Below, piece by piece: positions 36,176 to 43,854 of a stretch of DNA of 64,000 nt. The DNA is taken from contig NZ_LJCO01000011.1 of the NCBI RefSeq assembly GCF_001399675.1, forward strand, positions 175,191 through 239,190, in the 5' to 3' direction. Both the position numbers and the translations under genes were made by a program. Source of the stretch: Paenalicyclobacillus ferrooxydans (GTDB taxonomy: Bacteria; Bacillota; Bacilli; Alicyclobacillales; Alicyclobacillaceae). The notes beneath the pieces are model-generated. The model worked only from the letters and a program-made list of their open reading frames with translations, was not told the DNA's origin and did not search any database. The first letter of the stretch is position 1. Every line of letters starts with the position of its first letter.

Positions 36176-37336
36176 ATGCGGATTGCAATGTTTACGGAAA
36201 CCTTTTTACCGGGAACTGATGGGGTAATCACCCGACTTTTGGCGACTCTGCGACACCTCGCAGAGGATGGTCACGAAGTCCTGCTCTTTGCTCCCGCCGG
36301 CGGCCCGGAAACATATGCGTCTGCGAAGGTGGTAGGTCTCCCGACATTTCGCTTTTTTCTCTACCCGGAAAAACCGTTTGCTTTTCCGAGACGGTTGGTT
36401 GGGAAGGCGATCAGAGAGTTTCAGCCTGATTTGATCCACGTTCTGAATCCTGCTTTTCTCGGGCTTGGCGGTATTTACTATGCCCGAAAATGGAACATCC
36501 CATTGGTAGCGTCTTTTCACACCAATGTTCCTGCTTACGCGCGCCACTACCATTTGGACTGGCTCGAGCCAGTCCTGTGGTGGTATTTTCGCAGCTTACA
36601 CAACCGAGCGGAAATCAACCTCTGTACTTCAAGGGCCATGCAAACCGAACTTGAACGCCAGCGCTTTAAGGAAGTTGGTCTTTGGGAGCGTGGCGTTGAC
36701 GTCGAACTGTATGGGTCTGCGAAGCGATCGGAGGAAATGCGCAAACGGCTGATGGGTGAGGAAGCGACGAATTCAGAGCATCGTCTACTGCTCTATGTGG
36801 GTCGATTGGCATCCGAGAAAGGGTTGGAACGACTCCGTGCGCTGTTGGATGCGAATCCAAATGTGCACTTGGCCATTGTTGGCGACGGACCACATCGCCG
36901 CCCACTGGAGCAAGTATTTGCAGGCAGTCAGGCGAATTTCGTTGGGTATCTTCATGGCCGTGAGTTGGCTGAAGCGTATGCTTCGGCTGACGGATTCGTA
37001 TTTCCTTCGACGACGGAGACACTGGGCTTGGTGTTGTTTGAGGCAATGGCAGCAGGTCTGCCCATCATGGCAGCGCATAGTGAGCCAACACGGGAGGTAC
37101 TTGAGAACGGAGCCGCAGGCGTCATTTTCGATTCTCTCGACCCAATCAGCATGCAAACAGCTGCTCACAGCATACTTTATGATGATGCGGTGAGAGATTC
37201 GGTCAGAAATCGAGGTTATGCGATTGCCGGGGACCTGGACTGGGAAGGACCAACCAGGCAACTTCTGAATCATTACCAACGAGTTTTGGCGAACGAAGTC
37301 AAAGTTGGCAGGGCTGTGCATGATGGAAGAAGCTAG
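36176..37336 (+). CDS. sqdX: Family 4 glycosyltransferase, probable sulfoquinovosyldiacylglycerol synthase (SqdX)
   Basis: The 386-residue GT4 enzyme has the N-terminal acceptor domain (FTETFLPGTDGV, SFHTNVPAYARHY) and the C-terminal nucleotide-sugar domain with YVGRLASEKGL, a GDGP motif and the E-x7-E stretch TTETLGLVLFEAMAAG. These match the SqdX/SQD2 group that transfers sulfoquinovose to diacylglycerol; close relatives include mannosyl- and glucosyltransferases. The location directly behind sqdB makes sulfolipid synthesis the best reading. The ATG at 36176 follows GGAGGT by about 12 bases. Confidence 0.88.
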   Translation: MRIAMFTETFLPGTDGVITRLLATLRHLAEDGHEVLLFAPAGGPETYASAKVVGLPTFRFFLYPEKPFAFPRRLVGKAIREFQPDLIHVLNPAFLGLGGIYYARKWNIPLVASFHTNVPAYARHYHLDWLEPVLWWYFRSLHNRAEINLCTSRAMQTELERQRFKEVGLWERGVDVELYGSAKRSEEMRKRLMGEEATNSEHRLLLYVGRLASEKGLERLRALLDANPNVHLAIVGDGPHRRPLEQVFAGSQANFVGYLHGRELAEAYASADGFVFPSTTETLGLVLFEAMAAGLPIMAAHSEPTREVLENGAAGVIFDSLDPISMQTAAHSILYDDAVRDSVRNRGYAIAGDLDWEGPTRQLLNHYQRVLANEVKVGRAVHDGRS

Positions 37337-37422
37337 GACTGTGTATGGTGGGAGAAACTGGGGCTGCGTATGATGAAAGAGCTAGGACTGTTATGAAGAA
37401 GTCCAGTCTGGCAGCCTGGGAA

Positions 37423-37512
37423 GATGTCAGCGTACATGAAGATGTCAGCGTACATGAAGAAGTCAGTGTACATGAAGAAGTCAGTGTACATGAAGAAGTC
37501 AGTGTACATGAA
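37423..37512. repeat. Tandem repeat, 5 x 18 bp
   Basis: Two copies begin GATGTCAGCG and three begin GAAGTCAGTG, each ending TACATGAA. The 86 bases before it contain degenerate relatives (two GAGCTAGGACTG-type segments). The unit length keeps a frame open (V-S-V-H-E-D/E), but no ribosome-binding site or family supports a gene. It lies between sqdX and the GtrA gene. Confidence 0.9.
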
Positions 37513-37585
37513 GATTCCCGGACTGGCCATATGATATAAGAAGTTGATGTTGGGGTGGGGAACTGTTTCAGGAGGAGGCTGTGAT

Positions 37586-38062
37586 GTGCCATCAACATCC
37601 GTGGCACCAGTAAGCGTAAAACATTCCATTAAACGATATACCAAGTTCATACTTGTCGGGCTATCGAATGGACTGGTCGATCTCGCTGTGCTGAACCTCC
37701 TGATGGTTATGATACCGAATCATAGTGCGCGCGTTCTCGTCCTTGAAAACACGCTCGCTGTTGCCTGTGCGATAGCAAACAGTTACGTGCTGAATCGTCA
37801 CTGGACCTTTGCTGACAAGTCTGACGGGAGTTCGCGGGAGACAGTCTTGTTCTTTGCTCAAGCTCTCCTAAATATCGTACTCAACGACGTGATACTTGGA
37901 TGGTGTACAAACTATCTGGTATTTTCTCGAAATATACCGCTGTTCGTCAGCAGTAACACGTCAAAGGCGTTGGCCATGTTCTTGTCATCATCAGTCAGCT
38001 ACCTGTTTATGCAATTTGTTGTCTTTCGCGGTGTCAGACGCCGCCGCGGTGTCCGGGATTAG
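37586..38062 (+). CDS. GtrA family membrane protein
   Basis: GtrA-like proteins are small membrane proteins thought to flip or present polyprenyl-phosphate-linked sugars for cell-surface glycosylation. The 158-residue protein has four predicted transmembrane helices (about 13-33, 45-65, 82-104, 122-143), the N-terminal RYTKFILVGLSNGLVDL stretch and the NRHWTF motif typical of the family. The GTG at 37586 is seven bases after GGAGGAGG. It is followed by a terminator. Whether it serves the sulfolipid glycosyltransferase or another sugar pathway is unknown. Confidence 0.85.
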   Translation: MPSTSVAPVSVKHSIKRYTKFILVGLSNGLVDLAVLNLLMVMIPNHSARVLVLENTLAVACAIANSYVLNRHWTFADKSDGSSRETVLFFAQALLNIVLNDVILGWCTNYLVFSRNIPLFVSSNTSKALAMFLSSSVSYLFMQFVVFRGVRRRRGVRD

Positions 38063-38082
38063 GGTAAGATAGGATGTTAACG

Positions 38083-38114
38083 AGCCCCAGGGGGTAACCC
38101 ACCTGGGGCTTTTC
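38083..38114 (+). terminator. Intrinsic terminator after the GtrA gene
   Basis: AGCCCCAGG pairs with CCTGGGGCT (38102-38110) around a loop rich in G and A, followed by TTTT. Confidence 0.8.
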
Positions 38115-38189
38115 GTATACGGGCGCGCCCAGAGGCGCGCTCTACTGTGAGGGGTGGTCGCCACCTTGGGTGGCCTCCAGTCTCCGCCA

Positions 38190-38969
38190 GGCAGTAGCGG
38201 AACTGAGTTCCGCTGTTGGGGGTGGCCTTCCGCCTTCGCCAGGCAGTAGCGGAACTGAGTTCCGCTGTTGGGGGTGGCATCCGGTCTCCGCCGGGCAGTA
38301 GCGGAACTGAGTTCCGCTGTGAGGGGTGGCCTTCCGCCTTCGTGAGGCAGTAGCGGAACTGAGTTCCGCTGTTGGGGGTGGCCTTCCGCCTTCGCCAGGC
38401 AGTAGCGGAACTGAGTTCCGCTGTTGGGAGTGGCCTTCCGCCTTCGTGAGGCAGTAGCGGAACTGAGTTCCGCTGTTGGGAGTGGCCTCCGGTCTCCGCC
38501 AGGCAGTAGCGGAACTGAGTTCCGCTGTTGGGAGTGGCCTCCGGTCTTCGCCAGGCAGTAGCGGAACTGAGTTCCGCTGTGAGGGGTGGCCTTCCGCCTT
38601 CGTGAGGCAGTAGCGGAACTGAGTTCCGCTGTTGGGAGTGGCCTTCCGCCTTCGTGAGGCAGTAGCGGAACTGAGTTCCGCTGTTGGGGGTGGCCTTCCG
38701 CCTTCGTGAGGCAGTAGCGGAACTGAGTTCCGCTGTTGGGAGTGGCCTCCGGCCTCCGCCAGGCAGTAGCGGAACTGAGTTCCGCTGTTGGGGGTGGCCT
38801 TCCGCCTTCGCCAGGCAGTAGCGGAACTGAGTTCCGCTGTTGGGGGTGGCCTCCGGTCTCCGCTAGTCAGTAGCGGAACTGAGTTCCGCTGTTGGGGGGA
38901 GCCTTCCGCCTTCGTGAGGCAGTAGCGGAACTGAGTTCCGCTGTTGGGGGCAGTGGCAGTCGCAGTCGT
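38190..38969. repeat. Array of fifteen 52-bp direct repeats, each with a 19-bp palindrome
   Basis: The unit starts GGCAGTAGCGG and recurs with an exact 52-bp period from 38190 to the fifteenth start at 38918; a degenerate partial unit precedes it from about 38148. Each unit has an almost invariant 27-bp half carrying the perfect palindrome AGCGGAACTGAGTTCCGCT (9-bp arms, central G) and a 25-bp half drawn from a few variants (for example ending CTTCGCCA, CTTCGTGA or CTCCGCCA). Unit 14 has GTCAG for GGCAG. 52 bp is about five helical turns, so the palindromes face one side of the DNA. The array lies between convergent genes and is not a CRISPR. Confidence 0.95.
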
Positions 38970-39002
38970 AGTCGCAGTCGCCACCGATTGGAACCTGTGT
39001 GC

Positions 39003-39056
39003 CAGGGTGACTATGTTGCGTTCACCCTGTTCACCCTGTTCACCCTGTTCACCCTG
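39003..39056. repeat. Tandem repeat, 4 x 9 bp, with an upstream inverted copy
   Basis: TTCACCCTG is repeated four times (39021-39056). CAGGGTGA at 39003-39010 is its reverse complement and can pair with any of the copies, giving a hairpin near the 3' end of the amidase gene. A hexamer-like GTCGCA/GTCGTA repeat precedes it at about 38957-38981. Confidence 0.8.
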
Positions 39057-39097
39057 TTTACGTTCTTCACCCCCTCCTTCATCCTCTTAAAGTTTTA

Positions 39098-40513
39098 TCA
39101 GCGATAGTCGGGTGCGACGGCTGTCCAAGGGAGTACAGACTCCACCTTCGCTCCAAGGTTCAGCAGTTTTCGTTCCGCAAAAGCGGGGCCCACCAACTGC
39201 AACCCAACAGGGAGGCCGTCGGCTGCGGTTCCGCACGGTACGGTAAGGGCGGGCAGGCCGCTCAGATTCCACGGGTTGGTATAGCGCGTCAAATGTGCCC
39301 GCACATTGACTTCATGCGCCTTGATATGTGCCTTAAACTGTCCGATATCCGTCGCTGTAAGCGGCGTCGTCGGGGTGACAAGCAGATCGACAGGCTTGCT
39401 GAAGACCTCACGCAGCCCTGCTTTGAACTGCCTTCTAAAGCGGTAGGCGGATACCAGGTCGGCTCCAGAGACCTCTGCACCTGCTTCAAGGCGTCTGCGT
39501 ACATCATCACCGTACAAGGTTGCCTCTTTGAGCAGGGATCTGTGAACGTCTAGTGCTTCCGAAGAAATGACGATGGTTTGATTTTGCGGTACATCGTGAA
39601 TCAGTGGAATGTCGAGCTCAATGAGCGTTGCACCGGCACGTTCGAGCTGATGCAAAGCCTGTGAGATGACCTGAAGCACGTTGGAGTGACACCTGTCAAA
39701 GAAAAATTGGCGCGGTACGCCAAGTCGTACTCCAGCCAACGGTTTGTCATGGGAGACCGTCTGAGGTACATAGCTTTGGGACATTGTGCGAGCGGATGTT
39801 TCATCCAGCGGGTCAAAGCCTGCCATCGCATCGAGTAACAGCGCAAGATCCGTGACCGTTTTACCCATTGGCCCCACGTGATCGAGGGAGTTTGCGAGCG
39901 GGAAGACCCCAAACTTACTGACCAGCCCGTAAGTGGGCTTTAATCCGGCGTGCCCGGTGAGGGCTGCAGGGATACGCACGCTTCCACCTGTGTCCGTACC
40001 GAGTCCCGCGAAAGCAAGACCAGCCGTGATAGCTACTGACGTTCCACCGCTTGAGCCACCTGCAATTTTACCCCGGTTCCACGGGTTGCGTGCGTTTCCG
40101 TAGTGCGGGTTCTCAGTCGTCGTGCCGTATGCGTATTCGTGTAGATTTGTCTTTCCGATCACGATGACTCCTGCTTGCAACAGACGCTGGACTGCAGTGG
40201 CTGTGTCTTTGGCGATGTGTGATCGGTAATGACGTCCGCCGTAGGTGCTTGGCGTACCTTCTATATCAAAGAGGTCTTTTACGCAGATTGGAATACCGGC
40301 AAGTGGGGGTAAGACTTCACCGTTCGCACGCCGGTTATCAAACTGGTCTGCTCGAGCCATCGCTTCGTCTCGATTGACCCATATGTACGCGGACAACCCT
40401 GGATCGTACTTATCAATTCGTTCAAACAGATTTTGCACCAACTCTGCAGATGACAGTTGTTTGGTGTTCAGGGCATCGAGAGTAGTTGTAAGGTCCCACA
40501 TCCAGGGCTTCAA
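39098..40513 (-). CDS. Amidase-signature family hydrolase
   Basis: The 471-residue enzyme belongs to the amidase-signature superfamily. It has the catalytic Lys in PICVKDLF, the Ser-rich signature GGSSGGTSVAI and the nucleophile Ser in TDTGGSVRIPA, forming the Lys-cisSer-Ser triad. It resembles GatA-like amidases, but gatB and gatC are not nearby and the C-terminus differs, so the substrate is unknown and a role in Gln-tRNA amidation is unlikely. The TTG at 40513 is seven bases after AAGGAGG; codons upstream to 40546 are within the leader. A 20-bp repeat array begins just upstream. Confidence 0.88.
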   Translation of the reverse strand: MKPWMWDLTTTLDALNTKQLSSAELVQNLFERIDKYDPGLSAYIWVNRDEAMARADQFDNRRANGEVLPPLAGIPICVKDLFDIEGTPSTYGGRHYRSHIAKDTATAVQRLLQAGVIVIGKTNLHEYAYGTTTENPHYGNARNPWNRGKIAGGSSGGTSVAITAGLAFAGLGTDTGGSVRIPAALTGHAGLKPTYGLVSKFGVFPLANSLDHVGPMGKTVTDLALLLDAMAGFDPLDETSARTMSQSYVPQTVSHDKPLAGVRLGVPRQFFFDRCHSNVLQVISQALHQLERAGATLIELDIPLIHDVPQNQTIVISSEALDVHRSLLKEATLYGDDVRRRLEAGAEVSGADLVSAYRFRRQFKAGLREVFSKPVDLLVTPTTPLTATDIGQFKAHIKAHEVNVRAHLTRYTNPWNLSGLPALTVPCGTAADGLPVGLQLVGPAFAERKLLNLGAKVESVLPWTAVAPDYR

Positions 40514-40530
40514 GGTTGTCTCCTCCTTTA

Positions 40531-40640
40531 GAATCAAAGCTGACAAGTCAGAATCAAAGCTGACAGGTCAGAATCAAAGCTGACAAGTCAGAATCAAAGC
40601 TGACAAGTCAGAATCAAAGCTGACAAGTCAGAATCAAAGC
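40531..40640. repeat. Tandem repeat, 5.5 x 20 bp, in the amidase leader, with TGAC-AA-GTCA palindromes
   Basis: The unit gaatcaaagctgacaagtca occurs five times plus a half-copy; one copy has G for A (TGACAGGTCA). Each unit contains CTGAC-AA-GTCAG, so palindromes recur about every two helical turns. The array ends four bases before the amidase ribosome-binding site (TCCTCC on this strand, 40521-40526). Confidence 0.92.
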
Positions 40641-40676
40641 CGAGGTTTCAATGGCGAGGCAATTGTCACGGACATG

Positions 40677-40716
40677 AAAAACAGTCGGCGGCCGCAGATG
40701 CTGCACCAACCGACTG
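40677..40716 (-). terminator. Intrinsic terminator of the CBS-domain gene
   Basis: On the minus strand CAGTCGG pairs with CCGACTG (40682-40688 with 40710-40716), an inner GC-rich helix is possible, and TTTTT follows. Confidence 0.8.
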
Positions 40717-40751
40717 GGGAGGTTACATTCGAGATGCAACAGACAGACCGT

Positions 40752-41384
40752 TCAACCTTTCACGTCAAGAAGCATGTACCCGGCCCGCTCGAGCTGTTCA
40801 CAGAGCTCTTTAAACTTTGGAGTCGGGGAGACTTTCAAGATGAGTCGTCGGTTCAACGCATCGCGTCTTGCGTCGAAGGTAACGGCTGTCACCACGTTTA
40901 CACCAAGACGGTGGGTGATGGTGAATAAGCGCTGCAGAGCCCCCTCGACGTCTGCCATTCCGAGTAAAATGCGTTGGGTTTCGACATTGGTTGCAAATGC
41001 GACCGACAAAGCGTGGTTCACGTCGCTGCGCTTGACGATCCCGATTAATCGCCCGTCTTCGACGATTGGCACGAACGGGTGTCTCGTGATAATTTCGAGC
41101 GTGTCTTCAAAAAAGCTTTCCCGGGTCAGTGTCGGAACTGAGGTGTCGACACACGTACGAATATCGTGTTGTACGAAGTCCGCATACGAGGTGCCTTCTG
41201 CAACAACTTGCTGGAATTGCTCAAAAATGGTGCGTTTACTTACCATACCGAGGAAAGCTCCGTCTTCTGTCAGACACGGGAGACTTAAGTGGCCTGCCAT
41301 TTTAGTCAGGACAGCGTCAATCGTCTCGTTCTCCTGAACCATGGTAAGCTTACTGGATTCTGTAATTGCATTGCGGATGAACAT
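40752..41384 (-). CDS. Two-CBS-domain protein with ACT-like C-terminus
   Basis: The 210-residue protein has a CBS pair (about residues 8-60 and 75-130, with VPIVEDGRLIGIVKRSDV in the second) and a C-terminal segment of about 75 residues with the length and strand pattern of an ACT domain. This layout resembles AcuB-like regulators that bind adenine nucleotides. The ATG at 41384 follows GGAGGTGG; a frame reaching 41495 is less likely. It is monocistronic with its own terminator. The ligand and target are unknown. Confidence 0.8.
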   Translation of the reverse strand: MFIRNAITESSKLTMVQENETIDAVLTKMAGHLSLPCLTEDGAFLGMVSKRTIFEQFQQVVAEGTSYADFVQHDIRTCVDTSVPTLTRESFFEDTLEIITRHPFVPIVEDGRLIGIVKRSDVNHALSVAFATNVETQRILLGMADVEGALQRLFTITHRLGVNVVTAVTFDARRDALNRRLILKVSPTPKFKELCEQLERAGYMLLDVKG

Positions 41385-41793
41385 GTTATCCACCTCCGTT
41401 GCCGATGGAGCAAGTATACTATGACAAACTGGAAAATGGATCGACTTTTGCGACATTTGAAAAATATTTTCCAGCTTATCAGAAACAGGGAACAATCTAG
41501 TAGAAACAAACCCCTGAACAGCAGAAAACCCACGCCCGGGTACGCGTGGGTTCTGCCGTTTGGTGAGTCGACGACTGTCAGCTCACCAAACGATTCTGGG
41601 AGAGGAGAAACCGGAGGAAGCGCTTATGGGGAACTAAGCCTTCACCCGCGGTTGCCTACAACAGCTGTTGCCGTTGTTAGTTCTAGCATAACCTGGATGA
41701 GCAGAGGATATACTTGCGGGGCAAGGAAGCTGAAAAGAATGATTGATGTGGTACAGTAGAGGTGACAGTGAGCGACGGACAAGGGGTGAAGAT
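41385..41793. other. Intergenic region between the CBS gene and rsmD with several hairpins
   Basis: The 409-base gap between divergent genes holds an AGTATACT element near 41414-41421 that could be a -10 box on either strand. It also holds stem 41521-41535/41544-41556 (8 + 5 bp with a two-base bulge), a perfect 11-bp stem 41557-41567/41582-41592, and stem 41617-41626/41635-41643 with one bulge. A palindromic CAACAGCTGTTG lies near 41660. No gene is evident. I could not match it to T-box, ydaO, glycine, TPP or M-box riboswitches. Confidence 0.45.
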
Positions 41794-42351
41794 TTGCGCG
41801 TAATCAGCGGCATTTGGAAAGGCAGACCGCTCAGCGCACCGCCCGGTACGCTGGCACGTCCGACTACAGATAGAGTGAAAGAGTCGATGTTTAACTTGAT
41901 GGGGCCGAACTGGGGCGGCGAGGTGGCTGTCGATATGTTTGCAGGATCCGGTGCCCTCGGCATCGAGGCTCTGAGCCGAGGGGCCAGCCATTCGGTGTTC
42001 ATAGATAAAAGCTCAAAGAGCATAGATACCGTTAAAGCGAACCTAACGAATTTGGGTGCAATGACAGAGGCAACGCTTATCGTTGCTGACTGGGCAACCG
42101 GCTGGAAGCGTGCAACAGCGGAGCGAAGTCAGGTCGGCTGGGTATTTGTTGATCCGCCTTATGCGAAACAATTGTGGGAGCCTGTCTTGCACACTATCGC
42201 AGAGAGCGGGATAGTCGTCCAATTTGGTATCCTTTGTGAACATCCCAAAGCATTTTTACTGCCCGACGCGGTCGGGAGACTCGTCAGGGCCAAAGAGCGT
42301 ACGTACGGTGATATATCCGTGACAATATATCGAGACGAACACGACGACTAG
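41794..42351 (+). CDS. rsmD: 16S rRNA m2G966 methyltransferase RsmD
   Basis: RsmD methylates guanine 966 of 16S rRNA (E. coli numbering). The 185-residue protein has the SAM-binding motif DMFAGSGALGIEALSRGA and the catalytic VFVDPPYAK (DPPY). The N-terminus VISGIWKGRPL is typical of the family. The TTG at 41794 follows AAGGGGTGA; a frame from 41743 is open but lacks a site. With coaD, ylbK, ylbN and rpmF it forms the ylb block of Bacillus, here moved next to the fapR region and lacking ylbJ, ylbL and ylbM. Confidence 0.94.
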   Translation: MRVISGIWKGRPLSAPPGTLARPTTDRVKESMFNLMGPNWGGEVAVDMFAGSGALGIEALSRGASHSVFIDKSSKSIDTVKANLTNLGAMTEATLIVADWATGWKRATAERSQVGWVFVDPPYAKQLWEPVLHTIAESGIVVQFGILCEHPKAFLLPDAVGRLVRAKERTYGDISVTIYRDEHDD

Positions 42352-42363
42352 AGGTGGCAGACA

Positions 42364-42843
42364 ATGCAACGTGCTATCTATCCCGGGTCATTCGATCCGA
42401 TGACGAACGGTCACTTAGACATCATCAAGAACGCCAGCAGGTTATTTGAGACATGCATCGTTGCGGTGCTGCACAATCCAGACAAACGAGGTTTGTTTTC
42501 GGTGGATGAACGGATCGGCCTGATTCAGGAAGCGGTTCGTCCGTACAAGAATGTTCAGGTAGACTCGTTTTCCGGATTGCTCGCTGACTATGCACGAATT
42601 CAACATGCACACGTTGTCGTTCGCGGTTTACGATCCGTGCAGGATTTTGAAGCGGAAGTCCCAATGGCCCACATGAACCGTCGCTTGAATCATGACCTCG
42701 TGACTGTTTTCTTGGCGTCAAGTCTCGAAGTAGCGGATATCAGCTCGTCCTTGGTGAAGCAAATCGCGATGCATGGCGGAGACCTCAGTGCCACAGTCCC
42801 GCCCAATGTCGCCGTTGCACTGAAGGCGAAGTTCGCGCGGTAA
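42364..42843 (+). CDS. coaD: Phosphopantetheine adenylyltransferase
   Basis: CoaD transfers AMP from ATP to 4'-phosphopantetheine, the penultimate step of CoA synthesis. The 159-residue protein has the nucleotidyltransferase motif IYPGSFDPMTNGHLD (H-x-G-H type, TNGH) at the N-terminus, VRGLRS in the middle and ISSSLVKQIA near the end. The ATG at 42364 follows AGAGGTGGCAGACA. It lies 12 bases after rsmD, the common pairing. Confidence 0.96.
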   Translation: MQRAIYPGSFDPMTNGHLDIIKNASRLFETCIVAVLHNPDKRGLFSVDERIGLIQEAVRPYKNVQVDSFSGLLADYARIQHAHVVVRGLRSVQDFEAEVPMAHMNRRLNHDLVTVFLASSLEVADISSSLVKQIAMHGGDLSATVPPNVAVALKAKFAR

Positions 42844-42905
42844 CTGTCGGCTTGTCATTCCGGTTTGCACGGAACCCGAGTTTCGAGGCAAAGAGGTGAA
42901 GCTGG

Positions 42906-43718
42906 GTGAACAGAAAGAAGATTGGTATCGCTCTCGGTTCGGGAGGTGCCAAAGGATTTGCACATGTCGGTGTGCTCAAAGCTCTGGAGGAACATCACAT
43001 CCCAGTTGACCTTGTCAGTGGCTCGAGCATGGGAAGCCTGGTTGGAGCCTTTTATGCAACCGGTATGCGGCCAGATTTTATGGATAGATTGGCTCGATCG
43101 CTCACCTGGCGTCACTGGGTGGATGTCACGGTACCCAGAGTTGGCCTAGTTGCTGGGAAGAAAATCCACGATATGGTCACACTGTTGACTAGAGGTACAG
43201 AGTTCGCTCAGATTGATATGCCCCTAGCTATTGTGGCTACGGAGCTCCTGAGCAAGCGGCTAGTCACGTTTACAAGTGGCAGGATTTCGGACGCGGTGCG
43301 GGCAAGCATTTCGATTCCAGGCGTGTTTGTACCTTATGTACGAGAAGACGGTGTTTACGTCGATGGCGGTGTGATGGAACGTGTTCCGGTTGCTGCTGCA
43401 CGCGATCTTGGGGCAGACGTTGTGATTGCAGTTGATGTGGCGGCCTTCATGAAACACGAGGTGCCAGGAACGATGATGGACGTCATTATGATGTCTCTCG
43501 ATGCAATGACCGATCAACTCGTTCAACAGCGCTTACCAACCGCCGATTTGTGCATCACCCCTAATCTGTCGGACATTGGAACATCCCAGTTTTCGCGGGC
43601 AGCCGAGGCGATTGAGATCGGCTATCAAACCACATTGTCGTTGATGAGCAAGATTCGAGAACTTGTTGGTCTGCCTCAAACTGACAGTGTTGGCGAAGAA
43701 CAGGTCGAGGATTCATAG
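42906..43718 (+). CDS. ylbK: Patatin-like phospholipase (RssA/YlbK family)
   Basis: The 270-residue protein has a patatin fold: the oxyanion motif GSGGAKGFAH (residues about 11-20), the nucleophile elbow GSSMGS, and the DGG motif that holds the dyad aspartate (VYVDGGVMERVP). Such enzymes act as lipid acyl hydrolases, but the YlbK substrate is not known. The GTG at 42906 follows AGAGGTGAAG. The order after coaD matches Bacillus except for loss of ylbJ. Confidence 0.9.
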   Translation: MNRKKIGIALGSGGAKGFAHVGVLKALEEHHIPVDLVSGSSMGSLVGAFYATGMRPDFMDRLARSLTWRHWVDVTVPRVGLVAGKKIHDMVTLLTRGTEFAQIDMPLAIVATELLSKRLVTFTSGRISDAVRASISIPGVFVPYVREDGVYVDGGVMERVPVAAARDLGADVVIAVDVAAFMKHEVPGTMMDVIMMSLDAMTDQLVQQRLPTADLCITPNLSDIGTSQFSRAAEAIEIGYQTTLSLMSKIRELVGLPQTDSVGEEQVEDS

Positions 43719-43795
43719 AAACGGACCGTGGTTTCGGCGAGAATATGATAGAGCCTGTAAAGAGTTATAGAAACTGCAGTGTTAAGGAAAACTCA

Positions 43796-43824
43796 TTGAC
43801 ACAGGAACGTGTCCTCGGTATACT
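43796..43824 (+). promoter_or_regulatory. Consensus sigma-A promoter of ylbN-rpmF
   Basis: TTGACA (43796-43801) and TATACT (43819-43824) are separated by exactly 17 bases, 31 bases before the ylbN start. GACAC/GTGTC form a small inverted repeat over the -35 and spacer. Confidence 0.85.
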
Positions 43825-43854
43825 CAAATCTGTTGTCTGTAAAGGTGGTACCCC

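Noticed and set aside
37345..37539. 64-residue protein with V-S-V-H-E repeats
   Set aside because: It is the in-frame reading of an 18-bp minisatellite and has no ribosome-binding site or conserved flank.
38148..38969. CRISPR array
   Set aside because: Repeats are direct and regular, but the 25-bp intervening parts are not unique; they are a few variants of the same sequence, and no cas genes are nearby.
38142..38984. 280-residue minus-strand repetitive protein
   Set aside because: It is the translation of the 52-bp array in rotating frames, starts at GTG without a ribosome-binding site and has no recognisable domain.
41521..41690. T-box, ydaO, glycine, TPP or M-box riboswitch
   Set aside because: None of the conserved core sequences is present (no T-box GGNACCGCG, no ydaO GGGG/CGUCAGCUAACC order, no glycine or TPP core), so only an unclassified structured region is reported.
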